From JAIXUI01 sp943373175 (GTDB lineage Bacteria > Bacteroidota > Bacteroidia > UBA7662 > JAIXUI01), in assembly GCA_943373175.1 (NCBI GenBank), contig CALSBM010000029.1:1-35702 (forward strand): DNA of 35,702 nucleotides. Direction: 5' to 3'. The notes below the pieces were generated by a model. The model ran no database searches, was not told the origin of the DNA, and worked only from the letters and a program-made list of their open reading frames with translations. The position numbers and the translations under genes are program-made. Below are positions 16,622 to 25,462 of the stretch, in pieces; the first letter of the stretch is position 1; the number at the start of each line of letters is the position of its first letter.

Positions 16622-17401
16622 TTACCCAGCCTGAGAAAAGTGCGCTTTTGCCCTATTCCAAAGTTCGTTCATCTCACTGATTGTGAGGTCAGAAATGGCA
16701 GTTCCTTGATGTTTTGCCATAGTCTCCATCCATTGAAAACGACGAATAAATTTTAGATTGGATTTTGCGAGGGCTTCTTCCGGATTTACTTGCATAAAGC
16801 GGGAAAGATTAACCAAGGAAAAGATCAAATCGCCTAATTCTTCTTCCATCAATTCTTTTTGACCTGAATCACGGGCTTCCTCCAGCTCAATCCATTCTTC
16901 TCTGACCTTTTCCCAAACTCCAGATTCCTCTGGCCAATCAAAGCCAACACCTCTCGCTTTTTCTTGAACCCGAATCGCTTTTACCAAAGCAGGCAGGGAA
17001 CGGGGTACGCCTTCCAGTACTGATTGCTTTCCAGATTTAAGCTTAATTTTCTCCCAATTCGATTTCACTTCTTCCTCCGTTTGAGCGATAGTGTCACCGT
17101 AAATGTGTGGATGCCGTTCAATAAGCTTATCACAAATTCCATTTAAGACATCGGTTATGTTGAAAACACCGGACTCAGATCCTATTTTGGCATAGAAAAC
17201 AATATGTAAGAGCATATCGCCAAGTTCTTTGCTGATTTCATCCATGTTTTTGTCCATGATAGCATCGTACAACTCATAGACTTCTTCAATAGTTAAATGG
17301 GACAGGCTTTCCATGGTTTGCTTTTTATCCCAAGGGCATTGAGCCCTTAAATCATCCATGATTCCCAATAATCTCCCGAAAGCATCTAACGATTTTTGCA
17401 T
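16622..17401 (-). CDS. mazG: Nucleoside triphosphate pyrophosphohydrolase MazG
   Basis: 259 residues from the ATG at 17401 (MQKSLDAFGRLLGIMDDLRA). The protein hydrolyses NTPs and dNTPs to monophosphate and pyrophosphate as a house-cleaning enzyme. The family-typical CPWDKKQT follows, and the metal-binding set EExxE (39-43) with ExxD (59-62) is intact. A second MazG repeat contains EEELGDLIFSLVNLSRF, as in full-length bacterial MazG. The longer frame to 17455 lies upstream of the promoter-like box at 17405-17412 and is not favoured. Transcribed divergently from nuoA. Confidence 0.93.
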   Translation of the reverse strand: MQKSLDAFGRLLGIMDDLRAQCPWDKKQTMESLSHLTIEEVYELYDAIMDKNMDEISKELGDMLLHIVFYAKIGSESGVFNITDVLNGICDKLIERHPHIYGDTIAQTEEEVKSNWEKIKLKSGKQSVLEGVPRSLPALVKAIRVQEKARGVGFDWPEESGVWEKVREEWIELEEARDSGQKELMEEELGDLIFSLVNLSRFMQVNPEEALAKSNLKFIRRFQWMETMAKHQGTAISDLTISEMNELWNRAKAHFSQAG

Positions 17402-17404
17402 ATA

Positions 17405-17412
17405 CAAAGGTA
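17405..17412 (-). promoter_or_regulatory. Putative -7 box of mazG, suggesting a leaderless transcript
   Basis: The minus strand reads TACCTTTG, identical to the suf box, and ends three bases from the mazG ATG. If it is used, transcription would start at or next to the A of the start codon. No TTTG is seen at -33. Confidence 0.35.
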
Positions 17413-17513
17413 AAAAAGGGGCGATTTGAAGCGGTTTTTTCAATGAATAGGACAATTATTTCCGAAAACACTCAAACTTAAACTTCTGACCTCTGTTTTT
17501 AGCTTGGTTGACT

Positions 17514-17521
17514 TACATTTG
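17514..17521 (+). promoter_or_regulatory. Putative -7 promoter box of the nuo operon
   Basis: TACATTTG matches TAnnTTTG. The predicted start is near 17525, 13 bases before the ATG at 17538. The alternative TTG start at 17508 lies upstream of the box, so the ATG is preferred for nuoA. Confidence 0.5.
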
Positions 17522-17537
17522 CACCGCTTCAAAGACC

Positions 17538-17897
17538 ATGGAAAACATTGAATATAGCGCCATCTTCCTACAGTTCCTTGTGGCACTGGGGTTTGTAGGC
17601 GTCACGATGACCCTGACCCATTTGCTGGGGCCAAAACGTAAGAGCGATAAAAAGCTTGAAAACTTCGAATGTGGTATTGAAACTCAGGGCAATGCCCGCT
17701 TACCATTTTCGATTAAGTACTTTTTGACGGCCATTTTGTTTGTCCTTTTTGATGTGGAGGTCATCTTCATGTATCCTTGGGCACTTAATTTCAAAGAATT
17801 AGGACCTGAAGGATTTATTAAGATGTTAGTATTCATGGGGCCTTTTCTTTTAGGATTTCTTTACATCTATAAAAAAGGAGCCCTTAAGTGGGAGTAA
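17538..17897 (+). CDS. nuoA: NADH-quinone oxidoreductase subunit A
   Basis: 119 residues from ATG 17538 with three membrane helices and the family motif KKLENFECGIETQG on the loop after helix 1, then FSIKYFLTAILFVLFDVEVIF with its conserved acidic residues. It is part of the membrane arm near the quinone site of complex I. First of 14 nuo genes in the canonical A-to-N order, 11 bases before nuoB. Confidence 0.95.
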   Translation: MENIEYSAIFLQFLVALGFVGVTMTLTHLLGPKRKSDKKLENFECGIETQGNARLPFSIKYFLTAILFVLFDVEVIFMYPWALNFKELGPEGFIKMLVFMGPFLLGFLYIYKKGALKWE

Positions 17898-17908
17898 AAC
17901 TTTAACAC

Positions 17909-18463
17909 ATGACTGAACAACCTTCTCAATTAACCATGGTGGGAGCTCCTGACGGGCATGAGGGTCAGGGCTTTTTTGCTACTTCATTAGAAAAAGTAAT
18001 CGGGCTTGCGAGAGCTAACTCAATTTGGCCTTTGCCATTCGCCACTTCATGCTGTGGTATTGAATTTATGGCCACCATGGGAGCCAATTATGACTTGGCA
18101 AGATTTGGTTCTGAACGCTTGAGCTTTAGCCCTAGACAAGCCGATTTATTGATGGTTATGGGGACTATTGCCAAGAAAATGGGTCCAGTAGTTCGTCAGG
18201 TCTATCTTCAGATGGCTGAACCGCGGTGGGTTATTGCTGTTGGAGCTTGTGCTTCTTCGGGTGGCATTTTTGATACTTACAGTGTCCTTCAGGGAATTGA
18301 TAAAGTAGTACCTGTAGATGTGTATGTCCCAGGATGCCCGCCAAGGCCAGAGCAAATCATTCACGGAATTACTCAAATTCAGGAATTGATAAAAAATGAA
18401 TCCTTGCGCAGAAGGCATACTCCAGAATATAAAGCCCTTTTAGCCTCTTACGGAATCGAGTAA
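17909..18463 (+). CDS. nuoB: NADH-quinone oxidoreductase subunit B
   Basis: 184 residues. It carries the terminal [4Fe-4S] cluster N2 that hands electrons to quinone. Ligands are the adjacent C48 and C49 (TSCCGIEFM), C114 (GACASSGG) and C143 (VPGCPPRPE). The stop overlaps nuoC by one base. Confidence 0.97.
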   Translation: MTEQPSQLTMVGAPDGHEGQGFFATSLEKVIGLARANSIWPLPFATSCCGIEFMATMGANYDLARFGSERLSFSPRQADLLMVMGTIAKKMGPVVRQVYLQMAEPRWVIAVGACASSGGIFDTYSVLQGIDKVVPVDVYVPGCPPRPEQIIHGITQIQELIKNESLRRRHTPEYKALLASYGIE

Positions 18464-18969
18464 TGGCAGTAGTTACCTCTGAACTTGTTCTGGAGGCATT
18501 GCAAAACCGTTTTGGTTCGGCATTGCTTACAGTAGATTATCCTTATGGAATGCTTACCCTCGAAGTAACACCTGAGGCGATTCCTGAAATTCTACGTTTC
18601 CTTTATGACGACGAAATTTTGCGTTTTCGATTTTTAACTGACTTGTGCGGTATTCACTATCCGCATCAGGAAGGAAAGGAACTGGGAGTCGTTTATCATG
18701 TGCACAGTCTTGAAAATAATGTTCGCATTCGGTTAAAGGCGTTTGTTCCGGAAACTAATCCGGAGTTGCCTACGGCTACTACCGTTTTTCGTTCCGCAAA
18801 TTGGCAGGAGCGTGAAACCTTCGATTTTTATGGAATCCGCTTTACCGGACATCCTGATTTACGTAGAATTCTCAATATGGACGAGATGAGCTATCATCCG
18901 TTACTTAAACAATATCCACTTGAGGATTCGACCAGAACAGACAAAGACGATAAATACTTTGGACGATGA
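18463..18969 (+). CDS. nuoC: NADH-quinone oxidoreductase subunit C (30 kDa)
   Basis: 168 residues, a stand-alone NuoC not fused to NuoD as it is in E. coli. The 30-kDa signature occurs near the end, with RETFDFYGIRFTGHPDLRRI and then YPLED. It lies in the peripheral arm next to NuoD and NuoB. It overlaps nuoD by four bases. Confidence 0.95.
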   Translation: MAVVTSELVLEALQNRFGSALLTVDYPYGMLTLEVTPEAIPEILRFLYDDEILRFRFLTDLCGIHYPHQEGKELGVVYHVHSLENNVRIRLKAFVPETNPELPTATTVFRSANWQERETFDFYGIRFTGHPDLRRILNMDEMSYHPLLKQYPLEDSTRTDKDDKYFGR

Positions 18970-20174
18970 GCGAGAAAAATCTCATTCACAACCAATCGTT
19001 GCCTGATATTCAGGATTACAACACCCTCAACCTTGGGCCAACTCACCCGGCAACCCACGGAATTTTTCAGAATGTTCTGAAAATGGATGGAGAAATCATT
19101 CTTGAGGCCGAACCAACGGTTGGATATATTCACCGTGCTTTTGAGAAAATAGCGGAACACCGTCCATTCTATCAGGTAACACCTTTAACCGATCGCCTTA
19201 ACTATTGCTCTTCGCCAATCAATAATATGGGTTGGCACATGACAGTTGAGAAGTTGCTTCAGGTAGAAATACCCAAGCGGGCAGATTATCTGAGGGTAAT
19301 TATCATGGAACTTGCCCGTATAGCGGATCATTTGGTTTGCAACTCGGTGATTGGTGTTGATACTGGAGCTTTAACCGGCTTTACTTATATGTTTCAGGAG
19401 CGGGAGAAAATCTATGAGATTTACGAGGAGATTTGTGGCGCCCGACTCACCACCAACATTGGAAGAATTGGAGGATTTGAACGTGATTTTTCACCCAAAG
19501 TGTGGGCAAAAATTAAATCTTTTCTTAAGGAATTTCCTGCCAAATATGAGGAGTTCATGAGCCTTTTGGAGCGTAACCGAATCTTTATGGACCGAACCAT
19601 TAAGTGCGGCCCTATTGATGCAGAGTTGGCCTTGAATTATGGATTCTCAGGCCCCAATCTCAGAGCTGCCGGAGTAGATTACGACGTAAGGGTGATGAAT
19701 CCTTATTCGTCTTATCAGGATTTCGACTTTGCAATTCCTATCGGTACTCAGGGAGATACTTATGATCGGTTTATGGTTCGTCATCAGGAAATTATCGAAA
19801 GCCTGAAAATCATCCAACAAGCGATAGACGGACTACCTGAAGGAAATTATTTCGGTAAGGTTCCAGAGTTTTATCTTCCTCCTAAAGAAGACGTTTATAC
19901 CAAAATGGAAGCGTTGATTTGGCATTTCAAAATTGTGATGGGAGAAACTGATATACCAGTAGGTGAAGTTTATCATGCTGTAGAAGGAGGAAACGGGGAG
20001 TTGGGATTCTACTTAGTTAGCGATGGTGGCAGGGCAGCCTACCGTTTGCACTTTCGCCGTCCTTGCTTCATTTACTACCAAGCATATCCGGAAATGATTA
20101 AAGGCTCCATGTTGAGCGATGCAATCATCACCATGAGTTCTATGAATGTAATTGCCGGAGAACTTGACGCCTGA
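18966..20174 (+). CDS. nuoD: NADH-quinone oxidoreductase subunit D (49 kDa)
   Basis: 402 residues. It forms the quinone-binding cavity with NuoB. The N-terminal NLGPTHPATHG holds the conserved histidines of the quinone pocket, and GYIHRAFEKIAE, YCSSPINNMGW and the C-terminal RPCFIYYQAYPEM region match the 49-kDa family. Overlaps nuoC as ATGA; nuoE begins seven bases after its stop. Confidence 0.97.
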   Translation: MSEKNLIHNQSLPDIQDYNTLNLGPTHPATHGIFQNVLKMDGEIILEAEPTVGYIHRAFEKIAEHRPFYQVTPLTDRLNYCSSPINNMGWHMTVEKLLQVEIPKRADYLRVIIMELARIADHLVCNSVIGVDTGALTGFTYMFQEREKIYEIYEEICGARLTTNIGRIGGFERDFSPKVWAKIKSFLKEFPAKYEEFMSLLERNRIFMDRTIKCGPIDAELALNYGFSGPNLRAAGVDYDVRVMNPYSSYQDFDFAIPIGTQGDTYDRFMVRHQEIIESLKIIQQAIDGLPEGNYFGKVPEFYLPPKEDVYTKMEALIWHFKIVMGETDIPVGEVYHAVEGGNGELGFYLVSDGGRAAYRLHFRRPCFIYYQAYPEMIKGSMLSDAIITMSSMNVIAGELDA

Positions 20175-20181
20175 TAATACT

Positions 20182-20712
20182 ATGAGCAATCCAATGACCA
20201 CTGAAAAACCAGTTTTCAACGAGGAAACCTTAGCGCTGGTTCATCAAATCATACAACGTTATCCGGAGGGAAAGCAGAAATCTGCCTTAATCCCTATTCT
20301 CCATTTGGCACAAGCCGAGTTTGGAGGATGGTTAAGTCCGGTAACCATGGACTATGTAGCTGATATCTTAGCGATACAACCAATTGAAGTTTACGAAGTT
20401 GCTTCGTTTTACTCGATGTTTAATCTTAAACCGGTTGGCCGATGTTTAATTGAAGTATGCAGAACAAGTTCCTGCTGGTTACTCGGAGCAGAAGATATTG
20501 TTAAGCATATCGAGAAGAAACTTCATATTAAAGCTGGCGAAACCACCACCGATGGAATGTTTACACTGAAAACCGTGGAATGCCTCGGCTCATGCGGAAC
20601 AGCACCCATGATGATGGTTGGAGCTGACTTTTATGAGAATCTGACCTTTGAAAAGGTTGACAATTTAATTGAGAAGTTTCAAGTAGAAAGCAAACAATCC
20701 CGATACTGTTAA
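20182..20712 (+). CDS. nuoE: NADH-quinone oxidoreductase subunit E (24 kDa)
   Basis: 176 residues from ATG 20182; a TTG at 20152 inside nuoD is an unlikely start. It is a thioredoxin-like [2Fe-2S] protein carrying cluster N1a, with ligands C93, C98, C134 and C138 (VCRTSSC and ECLGSCG). Together with NuoF and NuoG it makes the NADH dehydrogenase module. Confidence 0.96.
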   Translation: MSNPMTTEKPVFNEETLALVHQIIQRYPEGKQKSALIPILHLAQAEFGGWLSPVTMDYVADILAIQPIEVYEVASFYSMFNLKPVGRCLIEVCRTSSCWLLGAEDIVKHIEKKLHIKAGETTTDGMFTLKTVECLGSCGTAPMMMVGADFYENLTFEKVDNLIEKFQVESKQSRYC

Positions 20713-20713
20713 T

Positions 20714-22057
20714 ATGGGAAAGAAACTACTTCTGGAGAACGACCACGTTCCCGGTATTCAAACCTTTGAGGTTTACAGAAAGCTCGGAGGCTATGCAGCG
20801 GTTGAAAAAGCCCTAAAAACCATGACTTCTGAGGCGTTGGTTGAAGAAGTTAAAACTTCCGGTTTAAGAGGACGAGGCGGCGCAGGTTTTCCTACAGGGA
20901 TGAAGTGGAGTTTTCTTGCCAAGCCTGAAGGAGTTCCTCGTTATCTCGTTTGCAATGCAGACGAATCGGAACCCGGAACATTCAAAGACCGCTACCTCAT
21001 GGAGCGAAATCCTCACCTTCTTATTGAAGGAATGATTGTTTCCAGTTTTGCCCTTGGTGCTAATACGTCGTATATCTACATAAGAGGTGAGTATTTTTAT
21101 ATAGTAAGAATTCTGGAGAAAGCCATTCAAGAGGCATATACAGCCGGATTCCTTGGGAAGAATATTCTTGGAACCGGATATGATCTTGATTTATATGTAC
21201 ATCCAGGTGCAGGAGCTTACATCTGTGGAGAAGAAACTGCGCTGCTTGAATCTTTGGAAGGAAAACGGGGCAATCCTAGAATAAAGCCTCCATTCCCGGC
21301 TGTTAAAGGCTTGTATCAATGTCCAACTGTGGTGAACAATGTTGAAACCATTGCAGCAGTAGTTCCTATCGTAAACTTAGGGGGAGCTGAATATGCCAAA
21401 ATTGGTGTAGGCAGAAGTACAGGCACAAAGCTGATTTCTGCATCAGGGCACATCAATAAGCCGGGTGTTTATGAGATTGAGCTTGGAGTTCCTGTTGAAG
21501 AGTTCATTTATTCAGATGAGTATTGTGGAGGAATAAAGAATGACAAAAAGCTGAAAGCAGTAGTTGCTGGAGGTTCATCTGTGCCAATTCTTCCTGCCGA
21601 TCTGATACTTAAAACAGTTCAAGGAGAACCAAGGCTGATGAGTTATGAATCTCTTGCAGAAGGTGGATTCGCTAGCGGCACTATGTTGGGTTCAGGTGGA
21701 TTCATTGTTCTGGACGAAACTTCCAGCATAGTAAAAAATCTCTGGAATTTCACACGCTTTTACCATCATGAGAGTTGCGGACAATGCAGCCCATGCCGCG
21801 AAGGAACTGGATGGATGGAGAAAATTCTCCATCGAATTATGGACGGGCATGGCAAGCAATCGGATGTTGACTTGTTGTGGGATTTACAAAAAAATATTGA
21901 AGGAAAGACTATCTGTCCTTTAGGCGATGCGGCTGCATGGCCTGTTGCCTCTGCAATCCGTCATTTCCGTGCTGAATTTGAAGATTACGTCAATAATCCT
22001 AGTTCAATCAAGGATGTTAGGCATTATTACAACGTCAACAACCTTCTACCGGCTTAA
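20714..22057 (+). CDS. nuoF: NADH-quinone oxidoreductase subunit F (51 kDa)
   Basis: 447 residues, the NADH- and FMN-binding subunit. The NADH/FMN loop is GLRGRGGAGFPTGMKW, a second FMN region is GAGAYICGEETALLESLEGK, and the [4Fe-4S] N3 ligands are C355, C358, C361 (SCGQCSPCREGTG) and C401 (TICPLGDAAAW). One base separates it from the nuoE stop. Confidence 0.97.
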   Translation: MGKKLLLENDHVPGIQTFEVYRKLGGYAAVEKALKTMTSEALVEEVKTSGLRGRGGAGFPTGMKWSFLAKPEGVPRYLVCNADESEPGTFKDRYLMERNPHLLIEGMIVSSFALGANTSYIYIRGEYFYIVRILEKAIQEAYTAGFLGKNILGTGYDLDLYVHPGAGAYICGEETALLESLEGKRGNPRIKPPFPAVKGLYQCPTVVNNVETIAAVVPIVNLGGAEYAKIGVGRSTGTKLISASGHINKPGVYEIELGVPVEEFIYSDEYCGGIKNDKKLKAVVAGGSSVPILPADLILKTVQGEPRLMSYESLAEGGFASGTMLGSGGFIVLDETSSIVKNLWNFTRFYHHESCGQCSPCREGTGWMEKILHRIMDGHGKQSDVDLLWDLQKNIEGKTICPLGDAAAWPVASAIRHFRAEFEDYVNNPSSIKDVRHYYNVNNLLPA

Positions 22058-22073
22058 GCCAAATTGATTTAAT

Positions 22074-23030
22074 ATGCCGAAAGTTACCATTGACGGACAT
22101 ACCATAGAAGTACCTGATGGAACAACCATCCTTCAGGCTGCTCGAATGATTGGGCCTGAAGTAGCACCACCAGCGATGTGCTATTATTCCAAATTAGCCA
22201 CGAGTGGTGGGTACTGCAGAACTTGTATTGTAAAAGTTACCCAAGGTTCTGAAAAAGATCCTCGCCCAATGCCTAAACCTGTTGCCTCTTGTAGAACAAC
22301 GGTTATGGATGGAATGGTGGTTGAAAACAAAACCAGCCAAGAAGTGATGGAAGCTCGAAAAGGAGTAGTAGAATTCCTTCTTGCGAACCATCCATTGGAT
22401 TGCCCGATTTGTGACCAAGCTGGTGAATGTCATTTACAAGATTTATCCTACGAGCATGGAGCATCTGATACCCGATACGAGTTTGAACGACGTACGTTTG
22501 AAAAAATCGATATTGGAGATAAGATTAAGCTGCACATGACGAGGTGTATTCTCTGTTATCGCTGTGTGAAAGTTGCCGATCAGCTTACCCCGGGACGAGT
22601 TCACGGCGTAATCAACAGGGGAGATGTAGCGGAAATATCCACTTACATTGAACATGCTGTTGATAATGAGTTCTCTGGAAACATGATTGATGTTTGTCCA
22701 GTTGGTGCATTAACCGACAAATCCTTCCGTTTCAAAAGCCGGGTTTGGTTCACCAAGCCGGTCGATGCTCACCGTAATTGTTCAAGTTGCTCTGGTAAAG
22801 TAGTGCTTTGGTATCAGGGAGCTGAAGTGCTTAGGGTAACAGCCCGAAAGGACGTTTTTGGTGAAGTAGAAGAGTTTATCTGCAATACCTGCCGGTTCGA
22901 TAAAAAGTTAACTGCCGATTGGGTAATCGAAGGCCCAAGGAAGATAAGTGCTCATTCTGTGATATCGGCTAATCATTACGATGCCGAAACCTTAAACCCA
23001 GGACCAGTAACCCCCAGATTAAACTCATGA
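22074..23030 (+). CDS. nuoG: NADH-quinone oxidoreductase subunit G, short form
   Basis: 318 residues against roughly 700-900 for NuoG proteins that keep the molybdopterin-like domain. Present are the N1b [2Fe-2S] ligands C36, C48, C51 and C73; the N5 ligands H106, C110, C113 and C119 (HPLDCPICDQAGEC); and the N4 ligands C158, C161, C164 and C208 (CILCYRC and CPVGAL). A further C236-x2-C239 and C270-x2-C273 set follows where cluster N7 sits in long forms. The reading frame ends cleanly at a 4-base overlap with nuoH, so this is a natural short form, as I recall for Bacteroidota, and not a broken gene. Confidence 0.92.
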   Translation: MPKVTIDGHTIEVPDGTTILQAARMIGPEVAPPAMCYYSKLATSGGYCRTCIVKVTQGSEKDPRPMPKPVASCRTTVMDGMVVENKTSQEVMEARKGVVEFLLANHPLDCPICDQAGECHLQDLSYEHGASDTRYEFERRTFEKIDIGDKIKLHMTRCILCYRCVKVADQLTPGRVHGVINRGDVAEISTYIEHAVDNEFSGNMIDVCPVGALTDKSFRFKSRVWFTKPVDAHRNCSSCSGKVVLWYQGAEVLRVTARKDVFGEVEEFICNTCRFDKKLTADWVIEGPRKISAHSVISANHYDAETLNPGPVTPRLNS

Positions 23031-24076
23031 TGGAGCTTATTAGCCCTGAATTGCTGGATAAGAGTGTGTTAATTATCGTTCTTTTTCTAGTTACACTCGG
23101 AATTGCAGCCTACAGCACCTACTTTGAGCGAAAAGTAGCTGCATTTATGCAGGATCGTATTGGTCCAGACCGTGCAGGTCCTTTTGGACTATTACAACCG
23201 CTTGCCGACGGTGGAAAGATGTTCTTCAAAGAAGAAATCATGCCTAATGCTTCCGATAAGCTTTTATTTATCCTTGGGCCTTCCATCTTTATGATTACTT
23301 CTCTCATGACCGGAGTGGTTATCCCCTGGGGTAAAGATTTGGAGCTTTTTGGCCGTACTATCACTCTTCAGATTGCCGACATCAATATTGGAATCCTTTA
23401 TGTCTTTGGCGTAGTTTCTCTTGGTGTTTATGGAATCATGATTGGAGGCTGGGCTTCCAATAACAAGTTTGCTTTGTTGGGCGCAGTGAGAGCTTCTTCC
23501 CAAATGATTTCTTATGAACTGGCGATGGGATTATCTGTAATCGCTATCTTAATGTTTACCGGATCACTCAGTATGCGCGACATTGTTGAATCTCAAAGTG
23601 GTAGCATTCTGAATTGGAACGTATTTGCTCAACCTTTGGGATTCCTGATTTTTATCATTTGTGCCTTTGCAGAGTGTAATCGTACTCCTTTTGATTTGCC
23701 GGAATGTGAGTCAGAGCTAGTTGGTGGTTACCATACCGAATACAGTTCGATGAAATTAGGATTGTTTCTTTTTGCGGAATACATCAACATGTTTATTTCA
23801 TCGGCGGTAATTTCTTGTTTGTATTTCGGTGGATACAATTTCCCTTTCATGGATATGGTCAGCAATCCGATATTGCTTTCTGTTTTAAGTGTAATATCGC
23901 TGTTTGCTAAGATTTTCTTCTTCATCTTCTTCTTCATGTGGATTCGCTGGACGATTCCTCGATTTCGGTATGACCAACTCATGCGTCTTGGATGGCAAAT
24001 TCTTCTACCGTTAGCTATCCTCAATATCCTTCTTACCGGAGGATTCATGACCCTAAAAGACTATTTAAAATTCTAA
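23027..24076 (+). CDS. nuoH: NADH-quinone oxidoreductase subunit H
   Basis: 349 residues, about eight membrane helices, forming the join between the quinone site and the proton channels. Diagnostic stretches are AAFMQDRIGPDRAGPFG and AFAECNRTPFDLPECESEL with conserved acidic residues. Starts ATGATG at 23027, overlapping the nuoG stop. Confidence 0.97.
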   Translation: MMELISPELLDKSVLIIVLFLVTLGIAAYSTYFERKVAAFMQDRIGPDRAGPFGLLQPLADGGKMFFKEEIMPNASDKLLFILGPSIFMITSLMTGVVIPWGKDLELFGRTITLQIADINIGILYVFGVVSLGVYGIMIGGWASNNKFALLGAVRASSQMISYELAMGLSVIAILMFTGSLSMRDIVESQSGSILNWNVFAQPLGFLIFIICAFAECNRTPFDLPECESELVGGYHTEYSSMKLGLFLFAEYINMFISSAVISCLYFGGYNFPFMDMVSNPILLSVLSVISLFAKIFFFIFFFMWIRWTIPRFRYDQLMRLGWQILLPLAILNILLTGGFMTLKDYLKF

Positions 24077-24086
24077 TCATTAAAGC

Positions 24087-24617
24087 ATGAAACTGACAGA
24101 CCGATCACGCGTGGTGGTGAAGAAAGAAATGACTTTCACCGAGCGAATGTATCTGCCAGCTATTCTGAGTGGATTGGGAATTACGTTCAAGCATTTCTTT
24201 ATGAAGAAGGCTACCGTTCGTTATCCCGAAGAAACCCGGGAATTCGCTAAGGTATTCCGAGGTATGCATGTGCTTAAGCGTGATGAAAAAGGAGCAGAGC
24301 GTTGCACCGCATGCGGACTTTGCGCTGTTGCTTGTCCGGCAGAGGCCATTACCATGGACGCAGCGGAACGTAAGAAAGGGGAGGAGCATCTTTACCGGGA
24401 GGAAAAGTATGCTTCTAAGTATGAAATCAACATGCTTCGTTGCATTTTCTGTGGACTGTGTGAAGAAGCATGTCCGAAGGAAGCCATTTTTTTGACAGAC
24501 CGCATTGTTCCTTCCGAGTATGAGCGTAACGATTTTGTGTATGGTAAAGATGTACTGGTTGAAAAAATAGACCAGCGTATCGATATTACCCTTCGCAAAA
24601 ATGTAACGCCGGCTTAA
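24087..24617 (+). CDS. nuoI: NADH-quinone oxidoreductase subunit I
   Basis: 176 residues with two [4Fe-4S] ferredoxin motifs: C73-C76-C79-C83 (CTACGLCAVACP) and C119-C122-C125-C129 (CIFCGLCEEACP). These hold clusters N6a and N6b, which lead electrons to NuoB. An amphipathic N-terminal helix anchors it to the membrane arm. Confidence 0.97.
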   Translation: MKLTDRSRVVVKKEMTFTERMYLPAILSGLGITFKHFFMKKATVRYPEETREFAKVFRGMHVLKRDEKGAERCTACGLCAVACPAEAITMDAAERKKGEEHLYREEKYASKYEINMLRCIFCGLCEEACPKEAIFLTDRIVPSEYERNDFVYGKDVLVEKIDQRIDITLRKNVTPA

Positions 24618-24629
24618 TTCTACCCAGCC

Positions 24630-25127
24630 ATGACGGAATATATATTCTACTTTCTCTCTTTTGTATCAGTACTTACGGCACTTTTAGTGATTAGTGCACG
24701 CAATCCGATTCATTCCGTATTGTATTTGATATTATGCTTTTTCACCATTGCCGGACATTACATCCTGCTAAATGCTCAGTTCCTGGCGATTGTTCACATC
24801 ATTGTATATTCAGGAGCTATAATGGTTCTGTTTCTATTTGTGGTGATGTTATTGAACATGAACGCAGAATCAGAGCCTAAAAAGCCGATGTTGGCGAAAT
24901 TATCCGCAACATTGGCCAGCGGGTTACTATTTCTCGTGTTAGTTACTGCCTTAAAAAAAGCGGAACTCAACCCCTCGGTTAGTCCTTCAGAATCAGAAAT
25001 AGGCTTAGTGAAAAACTTAGGTAAGGTCTTATTCAACGACTTTCTCCTCCCTTTTGAAATCACCTCAGTATTGTTTCTTTCTGCTATGGTAGGAGCGGTA
25101 TTACTCGGTAAAAAGGAACTTGATTAA
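24630..25127 (+). CDS. nuoJ: NADH-quinone oxidoreductase subunit J
   Basis: 165 residues with five predicted membrane helices. The family motif is in helix 3 and around it (FLAIVHIIVYSGAIMVLFLF). It takes part in the conformational link between quinone reduction and proton pumping. The nuoK ATG is two bases after its stop. Confidence 0.94.
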   Translation: MTEYIFYFLSFVSVLTALLVISARNPIHSVLYLILCFFTIAGHYILLNAQFLAIVHIIVYSGAIMVLFLFVVMLLNMNAESEPKKPMLAKLSATLASGLLFLVLVTALKKAELNPSVSPSESEIGLVKNLGKVLFNDFLLPFEITSVLFLSAMVGAVLLGKKELD

Positions 25128-25129
25128 TC

Positions 25130-25459
25130 ATGCAAGAATTGTTACAAAATGTCCGATTGGTGCCAATAGAGCACTATATCTGGCTTAGCTCACTCCTTTT
25201 TTGTATTGGTGTGATGGGTGTTTTGCTTCGTAGGAACACCATCGTGATGTTCATGTCGATTGAACTGATGTTAAATGCCGTGAATCTGCTTTTTGTAGCC
25301 TTTTCAGCCTATGCCAATAAACCTGAAGGGGAAGTTTTTGTATTCTTTGTGATGGTAGTAGCAGCGGCTGAAGTGGCGGTAGGTCTTGGATTGTTAGTCA
25401 TGATTTATCGCAATCAAAACACAACCGATTCTGAGGCTCTTCAAACCCTAAAATGGTAA
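25130..25459 (+). CDS. nuoK: NADH-quinone oxidoreductase subunit K
   Basis: 109 residues, three membrane helices. It has the two buried glutamates of the MrpC-like channel (SIELMLNAVNLLFVAF and AAAEVAVGLGL). The length is normal for the family. Three bases before nuoL. Confidence 0.95.
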   Translation: MQELLQNVRLVPIEHYIWLSSLLFCIGVMGVLLRRNTIVMFMSIELMLNAVNLLFVAFSAYANKPEGEVFVFFVMVVAAAEVAVGLGLLVMIYRNQNTTDSEALQTLKW

Positions 25460-25462
25460 AGC

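Noticed and set aside
22074..23030. nuoG as a truncated pseudogene
   Set aside because: All expected Fe-S ligands of the short form are intact, the stop overlaps the nuoH start by four bases, and the whole operon is otherwise complete.
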